Origin: an uncultured Thiohalocapsa sp. | GTDB taxonomy: Bacteria; Pseudomonadota; Gammaproteobacteria; Chromatiales; Chromatiaceae | Length of the DNA: 64,000 nucleotides | NCBI RefSeq assembly: GCF_913063425.1 | Contig: NZ_CAJXYK010000029.1 | Coordinates: forward strand, 1-64,000 | Direction of reading: 5' to 3' | Part shown: in pieces, positions 37,551-45,696 of the stretch | Layout of the letters: every line of letters begins with the position of its first letter | Numbering within the stretch: the first letter of the stretch is position 1 | Made by a program: the position numbers and the translations under genes | The notes under the pieces: generated by a model | The model's input: the letters and a program-made list of their open reading frames with translations, nothing else | Told to the model about the DNA's origin: nothing | The model's database searches: none

Positions 37551-40157
37551 GTGAAGTTCACGCTCAAGGACTATCAGGAAGACGCCGTGCGCGGCGTGCT
37601 CGAGAGACTGGTCAAGGCGCGCAAGCACTGGCATGCCGACCGCGACCGCTACGCCTTCGCGCTGGCGGCCACCACCGGCGCCGGCAAGACGGTGATGGCC
37701 GCCGCCGCGCTGGAGGCGCTCTTTCTCGGCAGCGACACCTTCGACTTCGAGGCCGATCCAGGCGCGGTGGTGATCTGGTTCAGTGATGATCCGTCGCTGA
37801 ATGAGCAGACGCGCTTTCGGCTCGATGAGGCATCCGACGGCCTGCAGGGCCGATTGCAGCCCGTCGACAACAGGTTCTGTCAGGAGAAATTCAACCCCGG
37901 CAGGATCTATTTCCTGAACACCCAGAAGCTCGGCAAGAACAGCCTCCTGGTGCGCGGGCACGAGCCGGACCCGGCGACCGCCGCACAGGCCGAGCTGGGG
38001 TTGGAAATGCGCCCGGACCTGCGCTCGAACACCATCTGGGACACCATTCGCAACACCATCGAAGACCCGGCCTTGACCCTGTATCTGGTGCTGGATGAAG
38101 CACACCGCGGTATGGGCACACCGAGCAAGACCGCCGCGGCGGACCGCTTCACCATCGTGCGGCGCCTCATCAACGGCGCGGGGTCGGTGCCGGCCATTCC
38201 GGTGGTCTGGGGTATCTCCGCGACCATCGAGCGCTTCACCGCGTCTTTCCCGGACATGCATGGCCGCGCCACCTTTCCTGATGTCACGGTAGACGCGGCC
38301 AAGGTCCAGGCGTCCGGGCTGCTCAAGGACACCATTGTCCTGGACATCCCTAAGGACGCGGGTCAATACGACACGGTGCTGCTGCGCCGTGCCACGGAGA
38401 AGCTGAAGGCAGCGAGCGACGCCTGGGCGGCCTACGCCAAGCGCGAAGGCGACACCGCGCCGGTGCTGCCGCTGATGGTGCTTCAGGTGCCTAATGCGCC
38501 GGACCACGACGAGATCGGCCGCGCGCTGAAGGTGATCCTGGACACCTGGCCGGCGCTGAATCCCGGGCATTTCGCCCATGTCTTCGGCGAGCACAGCACG
38601 CGGACCTTCGGCCCCTATACCCTGCCCTACATCTCCCCGGAGCAGGTGCAGGACGCCTCCGATGTGCGTGTGCTCGTGGCCAAGGACGCCATCAGCACCG
38701 GCTGGGACTGCCCACGGGCGGAGGTGATGATCTCCTTCCGCCACGCAAAGGACCGCACCCACATCACCCAGCTCATGGGCCGCATGGTGCGTACGCCGCT
38801 GGCCCGGCGGATTCCTGGGGATGATCGGCTCAATGCCGTCGAGTGCCTGCTGCCGTTCTTCGACGCCAAGTCGGTCAACGCGGTTGCCGATGCACTGATG
38901 TACGGCGGCGACGGCGGCCCGCCCGTGGAGGGCCGGCGCGTGCTCATCAGCCAACGGGAGATGACGCCGAACCCGGCCGTGCCCGAGGCGGTGTGGGAGG
39001 CCTTCGCCACGCTGCCGTCGCAGAAGCTGCCACCGCGGGAGGCCAAGCCCGTGCGGCGGCTGACGCTGCTGGCCCACGAGCTGGCGGCCGACGGCCTGCT
39101 GCCGAATGCCGGAAAGGAGGCCCATGCGGAGCTGTTCCAGGTGCTGGACGCGGCCCAGGCGCGCTATGCGGACAAGCTCGCGGCTGCCCGGGCGAAGGTG
39201 CTTGTGGTGGAGGGGCAGACGCTGACGGCGGACCTGAAGGGCAAGCAAAAGAGCCTGGACAAGTTCTTCGAGCACGCCGACTACCCGGTGATCGAAGCCG
39301 CTTACCGCGGCGCGCGGCGCGCACTGGGCGCCGACCTGTGCAAGCGCTACGCGGAAAGGTTGGCCGAAAAGAACAGAACCGCAGAGGCGCCGGAAGACGC
39401 ACTCATGTCGGCCCACGCGGACATCGCAGCACTTGGCCTGGTGCCGGACGTGAAGACCTATCTCGAGGCCGAGGCCGCGAAGCTCGCCGACGCCTGGCAG
39501 GACGCGCATCGCGTCGCGATCAAGGGCCTCTCGGACAAGCGCCGCGAGGTCTACGACACCGTCAAGCAGATGAGCACGGAGCCGCAGGACAGCGAACTGG
39601 AGCAGCCGACGGTGTGGATGGAGCCGACGGTGGTCCGCAACCCGGATGGCAGCGAGACGCCATTGCCGACCTATGCGCATCACCTGATGTGCGATGCGTT
39701 AGGCCAATTCCCGGCGGACATGAACGATTGGGAGCGGCGTGTGCTGAAGACCGAGATGCAGCGCCCGGGCTTCGTCGCCTGGTACCGCAACCCGTCACGC
39801 GCCGGCAGTTATTCCCTGGGCATCGCCTACGTCGCGGGCGAGAGCACGCGGATGGTGCGACCGGATTTCTTGATCTTCGCGAAGCAGGCGGACGGCTCCA
39901 TGGCCGTGGACATCGTGGACCCGCACGGGACGCAGCTCAGCGACGCGCTGGCGAAGCTGCGGGGGCTTGCCGCCTACGCGGAAAAGCATGCCGCGAAGGT
40001 CCGACGCGTCGACGCCATTGCAGCCGTGGGGAACGAGCTGAAGGTGCTGGACCTCACCGTCCCCGGAGTGCGGGAGGCCGTTGCCGTTGCCGCGGACGCG
40101 CACAGCCTCTACGAAGGACCCCATGCAAGTGACTATTCGCCCGCCCCAGGCATGTGA
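37551..40157 (+). CDS. res: Type III restriction subunit (Res), helicase-nuclease, copy A
   Basis: An 868-residue DEAD/DEAH helicase-type subunit. Motif I is ATTGAGKT (about 40-47), motif II DEAH near 182, motif III GISATIER near 219, and motif VI region THITQLMGRMVRTP near 402-415. The family has a C-terminal PD-(D/E)xK nuclease; here I see VRPDFLIF followed by MAVDIVDPHG near 780-790, with the second acidic strand present but no obvious catalytic Lys, so nuclease activity is not certain. It starts with an ATG three bases after the mod stop. With Mod it should translocate and cut DNA lacking the methyl mark. Confidence 0.9.
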   Translation: MKFTLKDYQEDAVRGVLERLVKARKHWHADRDRYAFALAATTGAGKTVMAAAALEALFLGSDTFDFEADPGAVVIWFSDDPSLNEQTRFRLDEASDGLQGRLQPVDNRFCQEKFNPGRIYFLNTQKLGKNSLLVRGHEPDPATAAQAELGLEMRPDLRSNTIWDTIRNTIEDPALTLYLVLDEAHRGMGTPSKTAAADRFTIVRRLINGAGSVPAIPVVWGISATIERFTASFPDMHGRATFPDVTVDAAKVQASGLLKDTIVLDIPKDAGQYDTVLLRRATEKLKAASDAWAAYAKREGDTAPVLPLMVLQVPNAPDHDEIGRALKVILDTWPALNPGHFAHVFGEHSTRTFGPYTLPYISPEQVQDASDVRVLVAKDAISTGWDCPRAEVMISFRHAKDRTHITQLMGRMVRTPLARRIPGDDRLNAVECLLPFFDAKSVNAVADALMYGGDGGPPVEGRRVLISQREMTPNPAVPEAVWEAFATLPSQKLPPREAKPVRRLTLLAHELAADGLLPNAGKEAHAELFQVLDAAQARYADKLAAARAKVLVVEGQTLTADLKGKQKSLDKFFEHADYPVIEAAYRGARRALGADLCKRYAERLAEKNRTAEAPEDALMSAHADIAALGLVPDVKTYLEAEAAKLADAWQDAHRVAIKGLSDKRREVYDTVKQMSTEPQDSELEQPTVWMEPTVVRNPDGSETPLPTYAHHLMCDALGQFPADMNDWERRVLKTEMQRPGFVAWYRNPSRAGSYSLGIAYVAGESTRMVRPDFLIFAKQADGSMAVDIVDPHGTQLSDALAKLRGLAAYAEKHAAKVRRVDAIAAVGNELKVLDLTVPGVREAVAVAADAHSLYEGPHASDYSPAPGM

Positions 40158-40198
40158 CGAAGGGGCTTCGATCCCACCAGGCCAGCAACAGGTGACGC

Positions 40199-40441
40199 AT
40201 GCACACCGTAACCGCAGAACACGCCAAGGCCCATCTCGAGGAGCTGATCGCGCAAACCGCGGCCGACCACCAGCCGATACAGATCACCGGAGAGCAAGCG
40301 AGCGCGGTCATCCTGGCGCAGAAGGACTGGAACGCCATCGCAGAGACCCTCTACCTGAGCGCCATCCCGGGCATGACCGACAGCTTGCGCGAGGGCATGC
40401 AGGCGACGGCTGCGGAGCTCAGCGACAAGGTCGACTGGTAG
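40199..40441 (+). CDS. Phd/YefM-type antitoxin without toxin, copy A
   Basis: An 80-residue antitoxin-like protein: MHTVTAEHAKAHLEELIAQT forms the DNA-binding start of Phd/YefM proteins, continued by DHQPIQITGEQASAVILAQK and WNAIAETLYLSAIPGM, the usual core. No YoeB- or Doc-like toxin follows: the next gene is the convergent regulator, whose stop is only five bases away. It is therefore an orphan, or a relic of a toxin-antitoxin pair cut by rearrangement. It may still protect from, or regulate, a similar pair such as that at 54980-55569. Confidence 0.8.
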   Translation: MHTVTAEHAKAHLEELIAQTAADHQPIQITGEQASAVILAQKDWNAIAETLYLSAIPGMTDSLREGMQATAAELSDKVDW

Positions 40442-40446
40442 CCTTC

Positions 40447-41064
40447 CTATTGCACCTCCGCCCCCGCAATCATCACCATCCGCACCAGCTCCGCCAGCGA
40501 ATCCGCGCGCATCTTGTCCATGACCCGGGCGCGGTGGACCTCGACGGTCTTGGCGCTGACGCCGAGCGCAGTGGCAATCTCTTTGTTGGATCTGCCGTCG
40601 GTGACCATGGTCATGACCTCGTGCTCGCGGGGCGTGAGCTCCGCCATGCGTGCGGCGATGTCGGCCCGCTGTGCGCGCAGGGCGCGCTGCTTTTCGTCGT
40701 GCTGGAGGGCGTTGCGGATGCTGACGATGAGCGCCTCGTCGTCGAAGGGCTTCTCGATGAAGTCCACGGCGCCGTTCTTCATGGCCTTGACGGCCATGGA
40801 CACATCACCGTGGCCGGTGATGATGATCACCGGGATGCGGTGCTCGCGCTTGGCGAGGTAGGCCTGCAGCTCCAGCCCACTCATGCCGGGCATGCGCACG
40901 TCGAGCAGCAGGCAGCCGGCGCGGCCCGGGTAGTAGGCATCCAGAAAGGCCTGAGCGGAGTCGTAGGTCTCCACCCGCATGCCCATGGACTCGATGAGCC
41001 ATTGCAGGGAGCTGCGCATGGCCTGGTCGTCGTCGACGACGAAGACGGTCTCTTCCCGGCTCAT
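40447..41064 (-). CDS. FixJ/TodT-family response regulator, copy A
   Basis: A 205-residue response regulator. Receiver domain about 5-120 with the acidic pocket VVDDDQ, phospho-acceptor Asp55 (CLLLDVRMPG) and Lys105 (FIEKPFDD). A LuxR-type helix-turn-helix follows (LTPREHEVMTMVTDGRSNKE at about 140-159, then IATALGVSAKTVEVHRARVM). It partners the FixL-like kinase. In this copy the kinase gene is missing except for its tail (41061-41187), which overlaps the start by four bases, so this copy probably has no native promoter. The protein is identical to that of copy B. Confidence 0.92.
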   Translation of the reverse strand: MSREETVFVVDDDQAMRSSLQWLIESMGMRVETYDSAQAFLDAYYPGRAGCLLLDVRMPGMSGLELQAYLAKREHRIPVIIITGHGDVSMAVKAMKNGAVDFIEKPFDDEALIVSIRNALQHDEKQRALRAQRADIAARMAELTPREHEVMTMVTDGRSNKEIATALGVSAKTVEVHRARVMDKMRADSLAELVRMVMIAGAEVQ

Positions 41065-41187
41065 CGGCCCGCCTCCGCCGCCAGCGGCGGCTCTGCCTTG
41101 TCGGACTCAGACTCCCGGACCACGGGCTCGCCGGCCAGCGCCTCCGCCGCCAGCGGCAGATACACATGGAACACCGTGCCGCGCCCG
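41061..41187 (-). pseudogene. C-terminal fragment of a FixL-like kinase, diverged from the intact one
   Basis: About 42 codons remain: GRGTVFHVYLPLAAEALAGE then PVVRESESDKAEPPLAAEAGR, ending in the TGA that overlaps the regulator ATG. The intact kinase at 51346 ends with the same GRGTVFHV.LPLAAEALA but has a different tail (PAPEQVPDVEGAEAEPTVAEAGR). The homology stops abruptly at 41187 and unrelated DNA begins. It is thus the end of a paralogue or allele, not a copy of the present gene. Confidence 0.75.
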
Positions 41188-41327
41188 TGGTGGCCGGAGG
41201 CAGTGGTAGCGAAGCCTCCCGGTTTGCACGCGCCACACCCGCACCAGCGGACGGCTCGGCTCGCGCACTGCGCCGGACAATCCTGCGATAATTCATCCAC
41301 CTAACGGCAAACCCCCGGCGGTGCCAG

Positions 41328-41777
41328 ATGCGAGCCAGACGATCCTTCAACACCAAGCGCAGGCTGTGCCCGCCGAACCAGCTGCCGAACAACCTTGCCG
41401 GGCTTGCCGCGCGCGTCGGCTATGGCGGAAACCCGGAGCACAAGCGCAAACCCGGCGACTTCGGCCTGACGCCGCCGGCGGCGGCGCGGGCAGACAAGTC
41501 CCTATGCGACGCGGTCCAAGTGTTGAAACGCGCGGAGGCGTTGCGCCTGCTGCGCGATGGGATTCGCCGCGGCATGCTCAGCAGCAGAGGTAGCGGCTCC
41601 GGCTTCCCGCAGAACGTTTGGTCGTTGACGACGGACGGCGTGCCGCTCGAGGCTCAGCTCGAGAACGCCGCCAAGGGCACCTACCACGGTTACCCCTTGC
41701 CGGTCGATGACCCGATGCATGCCATTGTCATCCGCGAGTGGCAGCGGCACGGCGTGCCGGAGCACGCGGATGACTGA
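41328..41777 (+). CDS. Small conserved protein of unknown function (cargo gene 1)
   Basis: A 149-residue soluble protein. It opens with FNTKRRLCPPNQLPNNLAGL and continues with GYGGNPEHKRKPGDFGLTPP, a strongly patterned, Pro/Gly-rich half. The C-terminal part (about 65-149) looks like a small winged fold: LKRAEALRLLRDGIRRGMLS, then GFPQNVWSLTTDGVPLEAQL and GTYHGYPLPVDDP. Three residues are shared with the following gene by an 8-bp overlap (ATGACTGA), a strong sign of coupling. I do not know a named family. The compact arrangement with an IrrE-like gene resembles toxin-antitoxin or defence pairs, which is inference. Confidence 0.75.
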   Translation: MRARRSFNTKRRLCPPNQLPNNLAGLAARVGYGGNPEHKRKPGDFGLTPPAAARADKSLCDAVQVLKRAEALRLLRDGIRRGMLSSRGSGSGFPQNVWSLTTDGVPLEAQLENAAKGTYHGYPLPVDDPMHAIVIREWQRHGVPEHADD

Positions 41778-43095
41778 CGCCTTCCGCATCGAGGTCGAGC
41801 AATGGCTGCGCGGCGCGGCGGGGGCCGAGCACGAGCGCCAGACCCTGGCCGCAGTGCGGATACAGGTCGGCGACCTGTGCCTTACCCGTGTCGAGGACCT
41901 GGAGGCGAAGACGGTCCGTGACAGCGCGCATCTGTCTGCCTACCGGCTCGCGTACTGGCTGGCCGAGCATTGGTGGCGGTTGCGGTGGGAGCCTGAGCTC
42001 GCCGGCGAGGCCCCGGATTGGCTGATGAGCCACAGTCTCGGTGCGGCCGGTGACGGGTTCATCTGGCCGCCACTGACGCTCGCGAGCGATGGCGAGGCCG
42101 TCCACCTCAGCATGCGCGCGAGCCCGGATCGACATGGCGTCAGCCCGATTCGCTATCTGGACACGCTGGATGCCGTTATCCGTGCCACGGACTTCGAGCG
42201 GGGCGTCGATCGCTTCATCGCGGCCGTGCTGGCCCGGCTCGCGAACCTCGGATTGCGCGGCACCGATCTGGAACTGTTATGGGCTGAGGTCGCCGAGGAG
42301 CGGAGAACCCCTGATCTAGAACAGGCACGTCGACTGGAGGCGTTGCTCGGCATCGACGCGGGCGAAGCCGAGGCAGGGCTCCTTAAGCAGGTCGGACGTT
42401 TCGCCGGCAGCCTGGGCACCGGTGCGGTCGCGGAGATCGCCGCGGCGGCGAGGGACGGGTTCCTGGAGGCAGCCAAGCTTGCCGAGGCCGGACGAGACCG
42501 GGCGAAGACGAAGGTCGAACTGGCGGAGCGAGACGTATTGAACGGCGTGTTCGTGCTGCTGCGTGCCGATGCACCGCCGGCCTGGCAGCTTGGCGAGGCC
42601 CTGGCCGACCGCGCGAGAGCGCTCTGGCATGTGGGCAGCGGGCCGTTGACCAATCGCCAGTTGGCCGAGATCGGCGGTTTGCCAATGGGCTTCCTCACGG
42701 ACGACCAGGCGCAAGACCTCGGCGACTGCATGGACGGCATCGGCTACCGCGAACCGCGCGATGGCAAGGGGTTTCGTGCACAGCTCCGAAGCCCCTACCC
42801 GACCAACCGACGCTTTCAACTCGCACGGCTCCTGGCCGATGACATTCTGGTTGGCGACGATGAGTCGGTGCTGCCCGTGACCCGGGCGAAGACCGCACGA
42901 CAGAAACTGCAGCGGGCCTTCGCGGCCGAGTTGCTGTGCCCCTTCGAGGAATTGCGGGAGATGTTGCCGGCGAGCCCCGACGACGATGACCTGGAAGACG
43001 CCGCACGGCACTTCGATGTCTCGCCGCTCCTGGTGCGCACCACACTGGTCAATAAAGGTGTGCTGCCTCGTGGGCGCCTCGCCGCGGTTGGATGA
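41770..43095 (+). CDS. IrrE/ImmA-like protein without the metallopeptidase motif (cargo gene 2)
   Basis: A 441-residue soluble protein. The N-terminal half has GAAGDGFIWPPLTLASDGEAV near 75-95 and SPIRYLDTLDAVIRATDFERGVDRFIAAVLARL as an ordered helical core (about 118-150). The C-terminal part (about 330-441) resembles the ImmA/IrrE domain: PTNRRFQLARLLADDILVGD, then QKLQRAFAAELLCPFEELRE and a final helix-turn-helix-like LEDAARHFDVSPLLVRTTLV. In active relatives the first segment reads F..AHELGH; here it is FQLARLLADD, so the zinc-binding HExxH is lost. I start at the ATG at 41770, which overlaps the previous stop. It is likely a non-catalytic sensor or binding protein. Confidence 0.72.
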   Translation: MTDAFRIEVEQWLRGAAGAEHERQTLAAVRIQVGDLCLTRVEDLEAKTVRDSAHLSAYRLAYWLAEHWWRLRWEPELAGEAPDWLMSHSLGAAGDGFIWPPLTLASDGEAVHLSMRASPDRHGVSPIRYLDTLDAVIRATDFERGVDRFIAAVLARLANLGLRGTDLELLWAEVAEERRTPDLEQARRLEALLGIDAGEAEAGLLKQVGRFAGSLGTGAVAEIAAAARDGFLEAAKLAEAGRDRAKTKVELAERDVLNGVFVLLRADAPPAWQLGEALADRARALWHVGSGPLTNRQLAEIGGLPMGFLTDDQAQDLGDCMDGIGYREPRDGKGFRAQLRSPYPTNRRFQLARLLADDILVGDDESVLPVTRAKTARQKLQRAFAAELLCPFEELREMLPASPDDDDLEDAARHFDVSPLLVRTTLVNKGVLPRGRLAAVG

Positions 43096-43204
43096 TGCCA
43101 ACGCCAAGGGATCGGCTGTCTTCCTGGTGGCCCTTGCTCGCGCCGCCGCATACCGGAGGATCCGAAACATCGCGCCGCGACCTCAAGCATAAAGCGCGCC
43201 GCCA

Positions 43205-44737
43205 GTGCCTGATGTCGATGGCGGCTTGCCGAGATCGCGTGCTGCGGACGCGCGAAGGCGCGAAACCAGCACGCCGGGACGCTATCGGAGTTGTAACAGC
43301 AGAGGACCCACAGCCGTATCGACACTCACCCTTGTCCGCCGTACCGTCGCGGTGCTCGCCTTTCTGTCTGCGTTGGTACTCACCATCCACTTGGTCGGCG
43401 AACTGAATCGCGTCAAGATGCTGAAGACCGATCTCGCGGAGATCAACGACGTCCGTTATGGACTGATGAACGCGGAAGAATGGGTTTCTCGCGTCGCGGA
43501 GGTTCTGGAGCGACGCATCACGGAGTTCGAGGTAAACGACGCCAACCGCCCCGAGATCCGCCAAGCGATCACCCGGGCATTGGAGCAAGTCCTGATGGCT
43601 GTCGAGAACTACCTCAGGGAACGTGGACAACCAAGGGGAGACGGATTCTTCCGGGATCTTGGGCGCATGCTGCAACGCGGGGTTCAGGAATGGGTGTTGG
43701 ACATCGACGAGCTCCGTGCTCAGGTGCCACAGTTTGCGGATCTGATTCTTGAGGAGTTGTCGCGCCCGGAGGCCCGTCGCGCGCTGAAGGATCAACTCAT
43801 CACGTTTCTCAACCAGGCGACCTCCTCGGCCTTCTCACCAACAGATCGTTCCACGCTGACCGCAACACTGCGGCGCTATGGCTGCACTGAACCCGCGAGT
43901 TGCAGCGACTACCTCCGCGGCTGGATCGAAGACGCCAAAAGGCCACTGCTCTACGAGCAGCTCGCACTCTACGGACTCGTCGTGCTCATCTTCGGCTTAC
44001 TGCTGCTGGCGCGAGAAGACGGCGCCACGTCGTCTAAACAAGGCTGTACGCTGAGCGCGTTCAATCTGGCCCTGCTGACCAGCACCACGCTTCTGCTGCT
44101 CGCGGGCGGGGTCCTGACGCCGATGATCGAGATCGATGCGCGAATCTCGGAGTTCTCCATGCAACTGATGGGCGAGACCATCAGATTCAGCAACCAGGTG
44201 TTGTACTACCAGAGCAAGAGTATCTTCGACGTTGTATCGATTCTGGTTCAGACTGCATCCGCCGACATGATCTTCGTCGCCGTGCTGCTGGTGACCTTCA
44301 GTGTGCTGTTTCCGCTGATCAAGGTCATCACCGGCTTCTTGTACTTCTCGGATGAGCGCGCGGCACGCTCCGGCCTCGTGCAGTTCTTCGCGCTGCGCTC
44401 CGCCAAGTGGTCGATGGCGGATGTGTTCGTCATCGCCATCTTCATGGCCTACATCGGTTTCAGCGGGCTCGTGGGCAGCCAGCTCGGTGCGCTGAGCCGG
44501 TCAGCACGCTCCGTAGAGCTGCTGACCACCAACGGAACCATCCTAGCCGGCGGCTTCTTCCTGTTCGTCGGGTTCGTACTCAGCAGCATGGTCCTTTCCA
44601 CCGTACTGGAGAAATGCGCGAAACCTACCCCAGTTCCGGTACCCGCCATGCGGCGGCAGTTGCGCAATGGGACAGGGTTGCAGCCCGCTCCGACCGCCGA
44701 CGTGGATCTGGACTTGGGCGATCTGAATCTCCGCTGA
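43205..44737 (+). CDS. PqiA-like multi-pass membrane protein (cargo gene 3)
   Basis: About 510 residues from the GTG at 43205; the first 35-45 residues are Arg-rich and doubtful, and the true start may lie near 43340, just before TVAVLAFLSALVLTIHLVGEL, the first membrane helix. A large hydrophilic loop follows (about 65-230) and then five or six helices. The C-terminal half matches the PqiA (paraquat-inducible protein A) pattern: FSNQVLYYQSKSIFDVVSIL, FSVLFPLIKVITGFLYF and AKWSMADVFVIAIFMAYIGF. PqiA works with MCE proteins in lipid transport, but no pqiB is present. It lies 109 bp after cargo gene 2; whether the three are co-transcribed is not clear. Confidence 0.7.
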   Translation: MPDVDGGLPRSRAADARRRETSTPGRYRSCNSRGPTAVSTLTLVRRTVAVLAFLSALVLTIHLVGELNRVKMLKTDLAEINDVRYGLMNAEEWVSRVAEVLERRITEFEVNDANRPEIRQAITRALEQVLMAVENYLRERGQPRGDGFFRDLGRMLQRGVQEWVLDIDELRAQVPQFADLILEELSRPEARRALKDQLITFLNQATSSAFSPTDRSTLTATLRRYGCTEPASCSDYLRGWIEDAKRPLLYEQLALYGLVVLIFGLLLLAREDGATSSKQGCTLSAFNLALLTSTTLLLLAGGVLTPMIEIDARISEFSMQLMGETIRFSNQVLYYQSKSIFDVVSILVQTASADMIFVAVLLVTFSVLFPLIKVITGFLYFSDERAARSGLVQFFALRSAKWSMADVFVIAIFMAYIGFSGLVGSQLGALSRSARSVELLTTNGTILAGGFFLFVGFVLSSMVLSTVLEKCAKPTPVPVPAMRRQLRNGTGLQPAPTADVDLDLGDLNLR

Positions 44738-44795
44738 TTAAGCGGATTTTCCAAGCGGTCTCTTGAGCGGCCGGGACCCGCGGCAGCGCTGCGCG

Positions 44796-44999
44796 CAGCA
44801 CCAGGATCAGACTCGCCGCGCTGGACGTGTACCCGAGCCACTGCGTGCTCTGGGCATCCGACAGCTCCCGCGCCCAGAACTGCGCGAAGAACACCGGAAA
44901 GAAGCCCGCGATCACCACCGTCGCAAAGGCCGAGTTGGCCCAGTCGTAGACGGCCCAGGCGAGGACTTTGGACGCGGGGCGAGACAAGACAGACAGCAC
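44796..44999 (-). pseudogene. MFS transporter 5' fragment (68 codons)
   Basis: It repeats the first 68 residues of the MFS gene at 33401-34714 (MLSVLSRPASKVLAWAVYDW to SAASLILVL) and then runs without homology into the antisense of the PqiA-like gene. It carries the first two helices only and cannot be functional. Confidence 0.88.
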
Positions 45000-45339
45000 G
45001 GGTGGCTTCGGTTGGAGAGTGGGGTTAAACCAGGGCTGAGGGCTGAGGGCTGAGGGCTGAGGGCTGAGGGCAGGATCGATGCCGGCGGCAGGCGACGCAA
45101 GAGCCCAGCCCAGGCCATCGCCCCCTGCATTGCAGCCCTTTCCACGCCTGTGTCGCTCTTTTTACCATGTCGGCACGCGCCGCTGGAGTCGCACAGGGTG
45201 GCTCCGACGCTGCGGCCGAGCTCCCGGGGCGCGTACACTCGCAGGATATCCTGTGCGTGCGTCGCCGGCGCCTCCTGCTTACCCTGAGAGTGCACGGCAG
45301 CGCACGCCAAGCGGCCCGCAGAAACTAGACGTGAGACCC
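45000..45339. other. Intergenic region (copy B)
   Basis: Same sequence as 34715-35054, including the GGGCTGA array at 45033-45071. In this copy the promoter on the minus strand would read into a truncated gene. Confidence 0.5.
45033..45071 (+). repeat. GGGCTGA heptamer, five tandem units (copy B)
   Basis: Same five units plus GGGC as in copy A. The equal unit number argues that the duplication or last homogenisation is recent. Confidence 0.9.
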
Positions 45340-45588
45340 ATGCAGGCCATCGAGCTCGAACTCGACATCGACGAAAGCCGCGAGATCCAACTCAAGCTCC
45401 CGCACCATGTGAGCCCCGGCAAGGCAAGGGTGCTGGTATTCTGCGAGCAGCCCGACGCGCACGCCGACGCCGAGCAGACTGCGGCCCGACGGCGACTAAA
45501 GTTCGGCCAGTTCCCCGGGGCGGCGACCATGAGCCCGGACTTCGATGATCCCCTGCCCGACGAATTTTGGCTCAGCGGCGACCCGTGA
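45340..45588 (+). CDS. VapB-like antitoxin, copy B
   Basis: The 82-residue protein is identical to that at 35055-35303 (N-terminus MQAIELELDIDESREIQLKL). As there, its GTG-coupled toxin is only a stump. Confidence 0.78.
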   Translation: MQAIELELDIDESREIQLKLPHHVSPGKARVLVFCEQPDAHADAEQTAARRRLKFGQFPGAATMSPDFDDPLPDEFWLSGDP

Positions 45589-45668
45589 AGAGCCTGCGCG
45601 ATACAGACGCCCTACCCTGGCTGAACGCCGACAGAAGCCGGCATCGACCGTTGGCTGCCTCCGCATGA
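45585..45668 (+). pseudogene. PIN-domain toxin stump, copy B
   Basis: Identical 27-codon remnant to that at 35300-35383, so the toxin was already broken before the duplication. Confidence 0.6.
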
Positions 45669-45696
45669 CCGACAATCAGAAGCAGAAAGTCCACCC

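Larger units (their letters stand above)
34511..41079 (+). repeat. Long perfect direct repeat, copy A (6,569 bp)
   Basis: Identical to 44796-51364 (offset 10,285) wherever I compared them, including all encoded proteins and non-coding parts. Left end: the copies diverge immediately before CAGCACCAGG, inside the MFS gene. Right end: they diverge after GGCCCGCCTCCGCC, eighteen bases beyond the regulator start. It holds the MFS 5' part, an antitoxin and toxin stump, mod, res, an orphan antitoxin and a FixJ-like regulator. There are no inverted ends and no transposase. Confidence 0.9.

Noticed and set aside
37314-39683. Long minus-strand frame of 789 codons opposite res (and its repeat copy)
   Set aside because: His/Arg/Gln-rich shadow of the res codons; no domain, while res itself has all helicase motifs.
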